Below are positions 34,367-46,019 of a DNA stretch of 64,000 bases, piece by piece (positions within the stretch are counted from its first letter, which is position 1; each line of letters begins with the position of its first letter). The translations under genes and the position numbers were made by a program. Origin of the DNA: Dendrolimus kikuchii (lineage: Eukaryota; Arthropoda; Insecta; Lepidoptera; Lasiocampidae); assembly GCA_019925095.2 (NCBI GenBank), contig CM034395.1:2056001-2120000 (forward strand). Direction: 5' to 3'. Under the pieces are notes generated by a model, which was not told where the DNA came from, did no database searches, and saw nothing but the letters and a program-made list of their open reading frames with translations.

Positions 34367-34624
34367 TATCCGTGCAGGAACGGAGAAAGCCAGCCAGGTG
34401 GTAGGGTATTTGCCCGTCTGGATGGCTACCACCCCGGTCTAGAGCATGCTACCATAAACACCTTGAGTTGAGTTCTGGCATTAGTGTACAGGTTCCAGCC
34501 CCATTTACTAATATAGGAGCACATTGATAATATCTAGTGTTTCAAATGTTTATAGGCGATAGTAACCGCTTTCCATCACAGCTGGGCCGTCAGACTGTCT
34601 GCTGTACTCCAGCAACAAAAAAGA
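34367..34624 (+). mobile_element. Repeat S, long form with head deletion
   Basis: Head TATCCGTGCAGGAACGGAGA runs straight into GCCAGCCAGGTGGTAGGG, omitting the GC-rich block. A short A tail follows at 34617. Confidence 0.75.
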
Positions 34625-34788
34625 AATCTATTTCAGTTTAATAATTATGTCGCAGCATAATAGTGTAGTGCATTACATACATATATACAAATTGTATCTT
34701 AAAAGTGATATATACTTGGAATTGCGTGGTTAGATCCTGTAATTTGATGACTGTTTCATTAAAATCAATGGCTAGGGATATATTTTCT

Positions 34789-35051
34789 TATTATTGCTGG
34801 AGGTCAACACGACGGCTCGCCGACCTGATGGAAAGTAGTTACATTTTATACATTAACTGTGCTATCAACGTACTTCCGACTCCATATCGGTACTGGAATA
34901 CTAGGGTGTTATGGCAGCGTACCCTAGGGTAGATAACAATCCAGACAGACAAATACCCTACCAGCTGGCTGTGGGTTGTTTTATCGCCTCCTTACTACAG
35001 CCACCCCGCTGTAGTAATAAATATTGTTTCTCCGCTCCTGTACGGATAAAA
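34789..35051 (-). mobile_element. Repeat S, long form, diverged
   Basis: Opposite orientation to the copy 165 bp to its left; ends TTTCTCCGCTCCTGTACGGA. Confidence 0.7.
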
Positions 35052-35394
35052 TTCGCTTTTGAAATCGTAAAAAACGCTTTACCGCTCCAAGTATGAGGTC
35101 TAAAATGAAAAAAATGACCCTGATCATTAAAATTTTGTTTAAACCCGTAAGACGGACCATCACAAATTTGTGGTCAAATACTGATAATTAAAATTAACGT
35201 TGAACTGATGCTTTCTCCCTCTAACTACATAGAATTTGTATTAGAATAAAAGAGACGATATAATTCACTTGGTTTTGGCGCGGCAATTTTGATGGCAGCT
35301 AGCAGCTTGTGGAAAAAATAATATTAAATTTAGCCCTTATAGGTTAATCAAGATCCGTTTATAATATAATTTTTTGACTTTCGATTCGGTTCCG

Positions 35395-35490
35395 TAGAAA
35401 AAACGGACGTGAACATTTTAATTCAACGTTTCGGCCTATTTAAAATAAAAATCAAAGCTTAAAACCGTTAAAACAGAGTTTCAATGACAA
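35395..35490 (-). repeat. Repeat G, degraded fragment
   Basis: Contains GTTTCGGCC and AAGCTTAAAACCGTTAAAAC in the order expected for a minus-strand copy; the TTTTCAGTGGCC hairpin is lost. Confidence 0.4.
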
Positions 35491-35617
35491 GCAAAATCGC
35501 TACCGATATTTAAAACTATGATCAAAAAATATTACCTGTCGTTGGAATACGATATTTAAATGTATATATTCATCTATAAACATTTATATATTTTGTAGAT
35601 ATGTATATTAAGTGACG

Positions 35618-36015
35618 TCTGCGGAGTGACGCTCGCGGAGCGCGTTTGTAATACCGAAGTAAGAAAGAGAGTTGGTCTGAAAGAGAGTGTCGGGGTGAAG
35701 GTAAGGAAAGGAATGCTCCGGTGGTTCGGGCATGTGAAAAGAATGCATGATGAAAGAATGACTAAACAGATATACAATGCAAAAGTGGATGGATGCATGA
35801 AGTCATGGAAGGCCACGACACACCTTCCATGATCAAATTGATCGTGTACTAGCAGAAGGTGATGTCAGGAGCCTTAAGAATAGACGAGCGTGCATGACAA
35901 GAGTTATGAATGTCAAAGAAGCAAGTGAGGTGTGTAAGAATAAGCCTGAATGGCGCTCTGTTGTTCGTGGCTACACCGCAAGGGAACTGGCGTGAAGTTA
36001 TGTATGTATGTATAT
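35618..36015 (+). mobile_element. LINE-A 3' fragment, frameshifted
   Basis: Starts at CGVTLAERVCNTEVRKRVGL. The frame shifts at the RGRPRHTF segment (TGCATGAAGTCATGGAAGG), so the ORF stops at 35832 while the DNA match continues to ARELA-stop and TATG at about 36010. Confidence 0.85.
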
Positions 36016-36432
36016 TAAGTATATATCTATCTAATATATAAAATTTCTATATATACAATATCTGTATTTATTATTAAAAAGCAAGAAGTTCGTGCTATAT
36101 GTTACGTATACCACCATCGCCATTATCGTCTCAATTCATTCCTGGGGGTTGTCTGGAAGAGATCGCTTTTTAGCGATAAGACCGACCTTTATAATTAATT
36201 AAATATATTTAATTAATTACAAAGGCTTTACAAAGGTTTTAATGTGTAAGTTCATTTTTGTATTGGTATATTAAGAAAGAGAGAAATATATTTATTTGTA
36301 ATAGCGACACACAACACAAAATAGTAGTAACATAATAAAGTATAGATATAGTTGTACCAGTGTAACCAGTTGATTTTTATCGTCGATGCAGAACCCTTCA
36401 TCAAGCGTGGACATCAATGCACTTAGCCAATA
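36016..36432. other. AT-rich non-coding stretch
   Basis: CTATCTAATATATAAAATTTC near 36028 resembles a Helitron 5' end but no body follows. Confidence 0.4.
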
Positions 36433-36436
36433 ATAT

Positions 36437-36859
36437 TGCTACGAGCTACACACGACTCGAATTAAAATGCCGTTGGAATGACTATAGAATTTATTAAAAC
36501 TATACCAACACGTATAACATAGGTACAAATATAAGTAGACGCAATAAGTCCCAATGTAATGCACAAGTCAATAACACGCGTCAAGTCCGTCACTAAAATG
36601 TACACACGTCTTGCTAGTATCGTAGTCGTCGCTTGACTGCCTCACCCCTCCATTCGGTCATTGTTTTATACTAAACTGTATAATAGAACAAAGGACCGTG
36701 TTCACCGAGTTAATCCGCACACATGGCAAGCAAGGATTAGTTCGACACTAATGATGGCCATAAAAGAAGTAGAAAACAATAACACGTTTTTCTGAACTAC
36801 TAATTCTATACACAAAGTAAACAAAAGAGGTCTGCGCATTTCTGTGTCGGTATGTAACA
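36437..36859. mobile_element. Solo LTR, copy 5
   Basis: 423 bp, TGCTACGAGCTACACACGAC to TATGTAACA, flanked by ATAT on both sides (36433-36436, 36860-36863). It is the most diverged copy. Confidence 0.7.
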
Positions 36860-36863
36860 ATAT

Positions 36864-37680
36864 TATTTAGGACTCAAGTGATTTACATAAGATTAATTAC
36901 CGTCCACTTTCAAATTAATCATTCATTCAGTGAATTCAAAAGACCTTTTTGTTATATCCTTAACGACAATGTTACTTCATGTTAAAAAGGATCGATCAAT
37001 TAAATTGAAACAATTTATCATTGTGCCTCAAAAAGCCACGAATCCATTAAATGGCCGCATTAACAAACAAATGTTCACACTTAACCTCCCTTTCTTTGAG
37101 ATACCAATCTTGCTGAAGGTTCATTATTGTAACACGACAACTTTATAACTTACGTCTCCGTTATTTCTTATTGTAAGGAAGTAAGGTTCAATTTCTAATG
37201 GCTGAACGATATGGGTACGAATGTGGACGGGATTTGTGAGCGTTCACGTAAAACACACGATGTATTTTGAGTATTTTGCCTTTTTACAATGTAGCTTATG
37301 TATTTTTATATTTTAGAGATAAAAGGAAATTGGAACAAATAAACAAAGTAAGTACTAAGCAGTTCGGAAATATATTTTAGGAATGACCTCAATGGTGGAA
37401 AAGCGAGACGGAATTAGGCGTGTGTAACTCGTTACTGAACCCACTCACTGATCCAAAACATGTAGGTGTTCCAAAAGATTGGAACATCAATAATGTTTCA
37501 AATGCATCATTTGGATCTGGAACATCGCGATCTCTCTGACTCTGTTCAGCGCGATCATGTCGCTTACGTGGGAGAGAGACCGACCAGAGCATAATGAATC
37601 ACAGAGCAACAAGCATAGCGAGAGAGCAGGAAAACAATAAAATATAAGCAAATTATAATTTATTAATGATCTCACAATTT
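36864..37680. other. Unassigned stretch
   Basis: 37390-37640 is more complex (GATCTGGAACATCGCGATCTC; GCGAGAGAGC) with no conserved frame. Confidence 0.45.
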
Positions 37681-37897
37681 GGAACGGAGAAAGAATACAA
37701 TTTCCTGCAGCCGGGCGGCCTGTCGTAAGAGGCGACAAAACAACCCGGTAGGTGGTAGGGCATTTGCTTGACTGAATGGCTACCACCCCTAGTCCAGAGT
37801 ATGCTGCCACAACAACATTGAATTCTGTTTCGGCATTGGTGGCCATTCATTCGGTGGGCTGTCTACCTACCTGCTGAAGTAATGCAATAAAAAAAAT
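37681..37897 (+). mobile_element. Repeat S, long form, deleted
   Basis: GGAACGGAGAAAGAATACAA, then the head block; jumps from TGGTGGCCATTC to the GGTGGGCTGTCTACC tail; ends GTAATGCAATAAAAAAAA. Confidence 0.75.
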
Positions 37898-38280
37898 GTG
37901 AATTTGTGTATTGAATATATTAGAAAAAAAAAACATAATAAAGTAACAAGTTAAAACTCAACCAGTAATACGTGACCGACCAGAAAGTCAGGAGTATCTC
38001 AGGTGTCGTGGAAAACTTAATTTATGTTAAACTCGTCGGGGAGCGATTATTCAGCCGCTGACCGGCGATCCGAGGATAAGGAAGATTAATTGGTCAGTTG
38101 GGAAGGTAAAAAATGCGACGACAACCCACCAGTGTGGTCACGACATAGGGGATTTTGTGACTCATTGACTACGTGTGCTTAGGATGCTTACGCCACTTTG
38201 ACATACTTTGTCCTGTTTGGATTCATGTTCTAATGTTTAAGAATTTTTTATTGAAGTGTTTGTTGAGGAGCTCATAGATT
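37898..38280. other. Unassigned stretch
   Basis: No feature recognised between a repeat S copy and the foldback element. Confidence 0.45.
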
Positions 38281-38825
38281 GAGATCCCAGTCACCCCAGA
38301 CTTACGTGATTTTAGGAAAGATGAAATTTTCACTATCGGTAGTTTAACATGAACTTAGAAAGGAATGGATACTCGCTAAGCTGAAAGCGGGGCCGTTTTT
38401 CAGGTAGCAGGTATCAAAGGTGGAAAATAACCATGCTAACTTACGTCAAAGTAGCAAGGCTAGTTTTTACATATGTCATAATATATGATATTGTTATAAA
38501 CGAAGATATTATACAGTTGCCAGACACTTCCTGTGGGCGGGCCATAACTTTTGACAGATTAAAAAAAAAATTGGAACTTACATCATTATAGGAAGGCTGA
38601 ATTTTATATATATTATCTATTATATATTATAATATTTTAAAATATTTCCCAATGAGCCAGACAAATCTGACGGGCCAAACATCTTCCCATGGTTATTTTC
38701 CACGTTTGATAGCTGCTACCTGAAAAACGGCCCCGCTTTCTAACGAGTATCCATTCCATTAAACTACCGATCCTAAAAATTTCATCTTTCCTAAAATCAC
38801 GTAAGTCTGGGGTGACTGGGATCTC
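38281..38825. mobile_element. Foldback-type DNA element with ~145-bp inverted ends
   Basis: The left arm starts GAGATCCCAGTCACCCCAGA and passes CTTACGTGATTTTAGGAAAG, AATGGATACTCGCTAAG and GCGGGGCCGTTTTTCAGGTA. The right arm is its inverted copy, ending GGTGACTGGGATCTC. About 250 bp of unique sequence lies between. No ORF and no clear target duplication. Confidence 0.7.
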
Positions 38826-38836
38826 TATCTATAAGT

Positions 38837-39004
38837 AAGTCTACTATTATAATCGTCCCGGAACGATTGTTCACTGCCGTCATAATTACACCATAAGCTA
38901 TCATAACGGTTGCTTTTGCATACAAAAGCGTACAAAGGCAACTATTATGATAACATTATTACGGCAGTGAACAACCATTTCGAGACTATTGTTAAAGTAG
39001 ACTT
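38837..39004. mobile_element. Palindromic MITE-like element, 168 bp
   Basis: AAGTCTAC at the left and GTAGACTT at the right; GTTCACTGCCGT and ACGGCAGTGAAC pair inside, as do TATCATAA(C/T)GGTTGC and GCAACTATTATGATA. The whole unit could fold as one imperfect hairpin. Confidence 0.6.
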
Positions 39005-39205
39005 TTGGCCCTAGTCTTATGTAAAGCTATGACGTAGTTTAGGATGGACCACGCTAACACAGAAGAGGTACTATTTTACAAATAATTTGAATTAGTAAAT
39101 ATTAAAATTTGATTTTTTAGGAATCTGCATAGTATTGATCTTTCTATGACTCATTTTTTACTACTTCTTCCTTGAAACAATTGCAAATATTTTGAATTTT
39201 ATCTA

Positions 39206-39523
39206 TCTATACATATAATAAAATTGTAGAGGTCGAATTTCTGTACAATGAAAAAAAATGCTAAAAACCGAGTCAGAGGGATGTAAGAAGTGAAATAGAA
39301 CTAATTTAGATTTTTTCAAATTTTTTATTTCTCTGTTTGTCTGTGTGTCTGTTTGTACCGGCTAATCTCCGAAAAGACTGAACCGATTTAAATGAAAGTT
39401 TGTGTGGTGGTAGCTTATATCCCTGGTCAACATATAGAATACCTTGATCTCGAAAAATTAAAGAGTTCCCGTGGAATAGTTCAAAAACCGCACCACGCAG
39501 ACGAAGTCGCGGGTATCAGCTAG
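39206..39523 (+). mobile_element. Helitron family H3, 318 bp
   Basis: Starts TCTATACATATAATAAAATT, shares AAAAACCGAGTCAGAGGGAT with the copy at 21012, ends GACGAAGTCGCGGGTATCAG, CTAG before T. Confidence 0.75.
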
Positions 39524-39579
39524 TGTAAGTAATAAATTTGTGCAGAAATTGAATCACGGATTATTTTAGTAAATACATA

Positions 39580-40158
39580 AACCCGGCAGACGCTATCTTG
39601 CCCTTAAAAAATAAAAATCTAGAACCCGATTGCAGCGCCATCAACCGGGACCAATTGTTAATCTAAACCATTCTCGAATCTACTTGAAAAAAAACACAAA
39701 AAATTTCATCAAAATCGGTCCCACCGTTAGAGGTGTTCAGCGGCGCCACCTACCAGGTCCAATTGTGAATCTAAACCATCCCGGAATCCACTTGAACACA
39801 CACAAAAATAATTTCACCTAAATCCTGGAACCCGATTGCAACGCCATCCACCTTATTCAAATTTGAATCTAAACCATCCCGAGACCCACTTGAACCAGAC
39901 AAATGAAAATGAGTTTAAATGCACTCACCATTGCCGAAATCAGCCGGGAGAGATCATAACAAATGAATAGCTAGACTAATGTTGTCTCTGATCTTTTTTA
40001 TATAATTTTTTTTATTGATGAATATCATGTTTTAATACTTATTATCCTATTCTGGATGAAGACAATTCCAAAAACATCCAAATCATAAAAATTTGTTCAG
40101 CCGTTCTTGAGTTATAAAAGGTGTAACTAACACGACTTCGTTTTATATATATAAATTT
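39580..40158 (-). mobile_element. Helitron-like element with minisatellite units
   Basis: The left edge has the complement of a GTCTGCCGGG hairpin end. Three CCCGATTGCA(G/A)CGCCATC-type units follow (near 39627, 39745, 39833). The right edge reads, on the minus strand, TTTATATATATAAAACGAAG, then TCGTGTTAGTTACACC, which matches the 5' end at 48716. Confidence 0.55.
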
Positions 40159-40583
40159 CAAGAATACATACATACATACATACATATATACATACATACA
40201 TACATACATACATACATACACACATAACTTCACGCTAGTTCCCTTGCTCGGTAGGCACGAACAACAGAGCGCCATTCAGGTTTATTCTTACACACCTCAC
40301 TTGCGTCTTTGACATTCATAGCTCTTGTCATGCACGCTCGTCTGTTCTTCACCTTCTGCTAGTACACGATCAATCTGATCATGGAAAGTGCGTCGTGGCT
40401 TTCCACGACTCTTGCATCCATCCACTTTTGCATTGTATATCTGTTTAGTCATTCTTTTATCATGCATTCTTTCCATATGCCCGAACCACTGGAGCATTCC
40501 TTTCCTTACCTGCACCCCGACACTCTCTTTCAGACCAACTCCCTTTCTTACTTCGGTATTACGAACGCGGTCCGCGAGCGTCC
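40157..40583 (-). mobile_element. LINE-A 3' fragment with deletion
   Basis: Eleven or more CATA units at 40157-40220, then the complement of ARELA-stop up to ADRVRNTEVRKGVGL. The SLKNRR segment is shortened (reads LAEGEEQTSVHDKSYECQ), giving a frameshift. Confidence 0.85.
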
Positions 40584-40867
40584 TTTATAAACAGTACCAC
40601 TTAAACCATTATTTAAAATTCCATTAAAAATTCAGTCAACAATTAGTCTTAACAATTAACATTATTATCCAGCCGAATGCGCTCGTGCTCAACATGTTTG
40701 ATTTGGTCATACTTCCAATGGTTATATCAATTTAGTCTCATTACCATACTTATGTTAGACTTGCTGTTGTGTTAATAAGCTTTTGAAATACAAGTTGCAC
40801 CATGGACCACACTTGAATACGTGAAGGATGACGAATCGCAACAACACCAGCGGTAAAACAACGCGAC

Positions 40868-41334
40868 GTGGTCAAGGCTATGAATATCCTGTCCAAATCT
40901 TTTGAAGCTTGGACGCTTACCCTCAAGGAGGAGAACCAGCTTTTAGTAGCGGAAAGGAAGGTTCTCCGTAAGATTCTGGGTCCAACAAAAAGAGAGGATG
41001 GTAGCTGGAGGGTCCGAAGTAACCTCGAAATTGAGAATCTCGTGGCCGAGCCTAACATAATAGGAGAAATAAAAGCTCACCGCCTCCGCTGGCTCGGTCA
41101 CGTAGAACGGATGGGAGAGGATCGCAGCGTGAGGAAAGCATATTTGGGACGGCCGGTAGGTCGGCGTCCGGTCGGCCGTCCTAAATATCGCTGGAAGGAC
41201 AGAGTAGAGGCAGACCTGTCGGAGCTAGGAGCCAGTAATTGGCAAGAAACCGCACAGGACCGAGAAAAGTGGCATGTTCTCGTTTCGGAGGCCAAGACCC
41301 ACTTTGGGTCGCTGAGCCAACGGAGTAAGTAACA
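40868..41334 (+). mobile_element. LINE-B, longest copy (reverse-transcriptase C-terminal part)
   Basis: An open frame of 154 residues reads EAWTLTLKEENQLLVAERKV, LRKILGPTKREDGSWRVRSN, HRLRWLGHVERM, GRRPVGRPKYRWKDRVEADL and HFGSLSQRSK-stop. The order (EAWTLT, then LRWLGHVERM, then a GRPKYRW segment) marks the tail of an RTE-like RT protein. No disabling mutation is seen in this part, but the catalytic core is missing. A repeat S copy begins at its 3' edge. Confidence 0.8.
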
Positions 41335-41530
41335 CCAAAGGTGCTACCAATGTGCTGCCGCTATCTAAAGGAATACTAGAACCTGGGCACTAATGCCGGA
41401 ATACGACTCAAGGTTGTTATGCCGTCATACTGTAGACCGTGGTAGCCATCCAGTTGGGCAAATGCGCTACCACCTGGCTGTGGGTTGTTTTATAGCCTCT
41501 TACAACAGGCTGTCCCAACGCAGAAAATTG
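41335..41530 (-). mobile_element. Repeat S, tail-less fragment
   Basis: Begins AACACCAAAGGTGCTACCAA exactly at the end of LINE-B, so its 3' third is missing. Runs to a decayed head near 41530. Confidence 0.65.
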
Positions 41531-42190
41531 AGGAAACACATTATCATAAACTTTTACATGTCTTAATAAATTCAAGGAACATCTAAAATTAAATATTAAA
41601 GTGAATTTTGAAAATTAATCACCTAAACAAAAATTAAAATATCATTGAACATTGTATCTCGTGTTTAAATAAATATTTTTTATCTGTAATAATTGTCCAA
41701 TTAATAATAGTCTACGATAATTTCTATGCAAATCTCAGTTTTCATTATTTTTGTCGTTTCTTGATTCTCCAATGTCCAAATACAAAGATTTTGTGTAATA
41801 CTAGTTTAATAGTAAATAACAAAATAGTGAAACATTATTTGGTAACTAAAAACATGATACTGAATGTACTAAATGTTACGATTCAACTGTTGCCAGAAAG
41901 TGTAAAAAATTTGCCAAGAAAACCAGGAAAAACCAGTTTAAAACTAAGTAAGCCCCAATAAAACAAAAAACAAAAAAACAATAAAACCTAATCCATAAAA
42001 AGCTAGTGTAAATTCAGCGAAATGTTGCCTCAGAAATAAAAAGGTCGGATCCCCTCGTTAAAGTGGATGGCGGCGACAAACGACTCAGATCTTGTGGGCG
42101 GGAGGGCGCAGTGGGAAAAGTTTCACTAAAAATGGACCAAACCATTTACAAAATTATTAATAAGAAACTGCGTTTTTGTTCTAAACTAGC
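41531..42190. other. Unassigned stretch
   Basis: A 66-codon frame at 41761-41961 has no recognisable domain. A GC patch at 42050-42125 (GGATGGCGGCGACAAACGAC) is unexplained. Confidence 0.4.
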
Positions 42191-42507
42191 TTTTATCCGT
42201 GCAGGAACGGAGAAAGAATACAATTTCCTGCGTTGGGGCGGCCTGTCGTAAGAGGCGACTTAACAACCCACAGCCAGGTGGTAGGGCATTTGCCCGACTG
42301 GATGGCTACCACCCCTGGTCTATAGTATGTCGCCATAACAACCTTGAGTTGTGTTTCGGCATTTGTGACCAGGTTCCAGTTTCCCTTAAGAGAGCAGCAG
42401 CGCATTTGTAGCATCCTTGGTGTTGCAAATGTCCATAGGCGATGGTAACCGTTTTCCATCAAGTGGGCCGTCTGCCTGTCTGCTGATCTGCTGCAATAAA
42501 AAAAAAG
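42191..42507 (+). mobile_element. Repeat S, full long form
   Basis: 317 bp from TTTTATCCGTGCAGGAACGG to CTGCTGCAATAAAAAAAAA; closest in length and sequence to the copy at 27677. Confidence 0.85.
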
Positions 42508-43220
42508 CTAAATCCCACTACATTTCGCTGTGGCTTAGTCTTCTGTTTTTTCAAATCACTTGGAAATTCCTGATCTCAAAAAAACTTCTGAATAAAAGTT
42601 ATATATAATTGTTAATGAGAAGCTCTATCTAAAACACTTTCTCCTTATAAAGTACCGCTGTGTAAAAAAAATATGTCAACTTTTCGAAAATATACGAAAG
42701 CTACATTTTGATGTAAAAATATTGTTTGCCCGGATGTTAATCCGGGCTACTTATTTATTATATTTACCACTGGCAACATAAGGTTATAATTTGGTATATC
42801 ATCATCATCCAAGCGCTAAATCCCGGTTTCTCCGTTCCTGCACGAATATAATGATGATAATGATCTTGAGAACCCTGCGGGAATTTATCTGGAAATTCGG
42901 ATTTAAAATGAAAATATAGAATAAAAATGCGATGTTCTCACAGATTGATAGCAAATTTGATGTAATAAAAAATTGTGATACTTTCTATCCTGAGAATCCC
43001 GTAGGAATTTTCCCGGGAGTGTTTTAAAGTGGGTATTTTACATAAATATGAATGGATTCCGATTCGACTGATATTAAAACAATCCGGGACTTTTTATATT
43101 CCCCGGGACTTCCTATCATCAAAACTACGTGATATTAGTTTAGTTTCTATGTTTATGTATCATTAGACATCTTTAGTAGAACATATTAAGTTATGCATGT
43201 CTTTAGTGACATCACTTATA
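42508..43220. other. Unassigned stretch
   Basis: At 42800-42855 a repeat S head fragment (GGTTTCTCCGTTCCTGCACG) lies next to an ATCATCATCCAAGCGCTAAATC phrase that also occurs at 20470. Otherwise non-coding. Confidence 0.4.
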
Positions 43221-43560
43221 CCGTAATAAAACTACGTTTTAACGGTTTTAAGCGCGGTAATTTTATTTGATTTTGGTTTTTCCGACGTTTCGGCCACTTT
43301 TCAGTGGCCGTGATCACGGAAGACAAAGATGTCAAGTGTCAACGAGTATTGTTAAAGTTTTATTTAGCCTACCGCCAACTTATTAATTTTAATTATTTAA
43401 TTTTAATTTTGTGTATGGTTATTATTTACTCTATGGGAGCCTAATCTAATTTACTACCGCTTCGCAACATGTTATGGCTTGAAGAGAAGAAGCGGCGCAA
43501 GAAACCCTTCAACAAACATGCCTAGCTCTAATAATTTTGTATAATATTAAAATGGGTGGA
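43221..43560 (+). repeat. Repeat G, long copy
   Basis: Starts TAATAAAACTACGTTTTAAC; has GACGTTTCGGCCACTTTTCA, GTGGCCGTGATCACGG (inverted CGGCCAC/GTGGCCG); continues to TTCGCAACATGTTATGGCTT and AAGAAGCGGCGCAAGAAA, which is antisense to part of LINE-H. The family (possibly a Penelope-like or MITE derivative) is not established. Confidence 0.6.
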
Positions 43561-45059
43561 AGGAAAAATAAAAGTAATTATCAGTCAAGTTGTTTTGTGT
43601 TCCGTTGTACGCAGAAAGAGCTCACAGTGTCTTGAGGTCTGGCAGCTGGTTTTTGCTGGGTTTGGGTCTTAATAGTTTTGATAATTGGAAAACTTAAGAA
43701 AATATTATCACTTATACCGGTTTTTTACGAGAATCTTTGGAAGTCATGTATTTTCATATTAAAAATCCGTTGTCCTGCTGTAAATATCCTTTGATTTTAA
43801 ATGCTGGCAAAATAACTGTAATCTTCGTTACCCGTTAAACGTGAATGAAGTCGCGGGCAAATCCTAGTTATATAATAAGGAAATATGATTAAATTTCAAG
43901 CGCTTCTGCCCACTGTGCTCGTAGAGCAAGACACAATCAGAGCGGAGGCGTTAACGCCGTCCAGTGACGAAGGCCGGTAATCCCGATATTGCTGGATGGA
44001 CCATTTACGACTATTGCGAGATCAACGCAATTGCCTATACACTAACGCAGACACAAGTATTCGAGTTGAGTATTCTTGATATTTTAGTCAACAATTTATC
44101 CGGGAAATGTTACAGTAAGATTGTTGCGGACAGAGAGCACCCCCCTGACCCGCCCGCCAGAGCACACCTGGTTGCGCCGAGGAACACCTCCTTGTAAATT
44201 CTTCCTCCCCATCCTCGCCATCAAGGAAAGAGTAAACTTTTAAAAGAAGAATGCGCAATACGAGACATTAAAAAAGGTTTGTCACGGCTGTCACAGCAAT
44301 AAAATAAAATATATAAATAATAATTGTTGAAACACGATAAAGGGAAATAAACTTATAATTTCGTTCAAAGCACATTAAACCAACATCCTAGTGAGTGTGT
44401 GAACCCCCGGGGGACGAGTGCAGTGTGGCGGCGGACTGGTGGCGAGGTAAGTCCTTCCTTGCTTCTACCTCCACGTCCCTTTGCCTTCTCCCGGCCATCG
44501 CATCGCGCCCGCAACACCTCTCCGCACCACGCATACCGCCGATGCCCGTAGCTCGCACAATTAGCAGCTAGGCGTCAGACAAAAGACTCTCTCGCGCACT
44601 CATTTGCTAATTCGCTTCACATTGCTCACATATAATAGCACCAACACGCACTCTCTGTATTTCAGGCTTGTTCTTGCTCGGTCACTGAACGGAGCGATCC
44701 GTACTAGTACAATTTGTCAGATGTCCTAATTCGGTCTTTTAGTATATTTAGTACAGTTTAGTACACTGAACGAATAAGAATTATCTTTTGATTTTCCTTC
44801 ATACTTTGCAGGCTTAGGACTGTCCTTCTAATCAATACCCGTTTATTTTTTACATAAGTTATTTTGATATTAAAATATCTGTGATATTTTTTTCTTAATG
44901 GGGTTATTTTAGAATCAGAATGTAACCATATCGTTGCCGCTCGTTCAGTCAGAGTCAGCCGCGTTCCGTGTTTGTTGTGCGATAGTTCGTAGTATAGTAC
45001 CAGCGACAAAGAATACATCGCGAATTCTGACTATTCTATACGATCACAAACGACGAAAT
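43561..45059. other. Unassigned stretch with GC-rich part
   Basis: 43890-44220 and 44390-44720 are GC-richer than their surroundings. A consensus donor (GGCGAG then GTAAGT) is at 44446/44447. A 77-codon frame at 43964-44197 has no recognised domain. Confidence 0.35.
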
Positions 45060-45402
45060 AGTACATACATACATACATAACTTCACGCCAGTTCCCTTGC
45101 GGGGTAGGCACGATCAACAGAGCGCCATTTAGGCTTATTCTTACACACCTCACTTGCTTCTTTCACATTCATAACTCTTGTCATGCACACTCGTCTGTTC
45201 TTAAGGCTCCTGACATCACCCTCCGCTAGTACACGATCAATTTGATCATGGAAGGTGTGTCGTGGCCTTCCACGACTTCTGCATCCATCCACTTTTGCAT
45301 TGTATATCTGTTTAGTCATTCTTTCATCATGCATTCTTTCCACATGCCCGAACCACCGGAGCATTCCTTTCCTTACCTTCACCCCGACACTCTCTTTCGA
45401 AA
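45060..45402 (-). mobile_element. LINE-A 3' fragment
   Basis: CATA units, then an open frame for 99 residues to MKVRKGMLRWFGHVERMHDE, with match continuing to ESVG at about 45400. Confidence 0.85.
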
Positions 45403-45780
45403 CTCTCGACGAAATAGTCCTAATACTAAAGTTGTCCTAAAACGGAGAAGGAATAGTTCGTTCAATTCAGGGTCGGGAATTTATTCCTTTTAGTACATAG
45501 TACATGTACTACACAAGCCTGCTGTATTTATTTCTTCTATGTATAGTTTAATTGTAAATTACGCCAATAATAATACTCATAACCATACAGTCCAGTTTAC
45601 ATCGAGTTTTATTTTAAAAGAAGCAACTGACACGGATAAAGATATCATATGAAACATTTATAAGTTTATTCCAAAGAGAATTGTTGCATCATGTCAGTGA
45701 CGTTGCAATAGTAAACAACTGCTGTATACGATCATATACGATTAGATGAATTGATACACGTTGTTATGCGCAATATACTT

Positions 45781-46019
45781 TCTTTTTTTTTTATTGCAGG
45801 AGTTCAGCAGACAGACAGACGGCCCACTTGATGGATAGCGGTTACCATCGCCTATTGACATTTACAACACCAAAGGTGCTACAAATGCGCTGCTGCTCTC
45901 TTAAGGGAGACTGGAACCTGGTCACTAATGCCGGAACACAACTCAAGCTTGTTATTGCGACATACTTTAGACCAGGGGTGGTAGCCATCCAGTCGGGCAA
46001 ATGCCCTACCACCTGGCAA
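45781..46019 (-). mobile_element. Repeat S, short form
   Basis: T run (45783-45792), then ATTGCAGGAGTTCAGCAGAC, to CCTACCACCTGGC at 46017. Confidence 0.85.
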
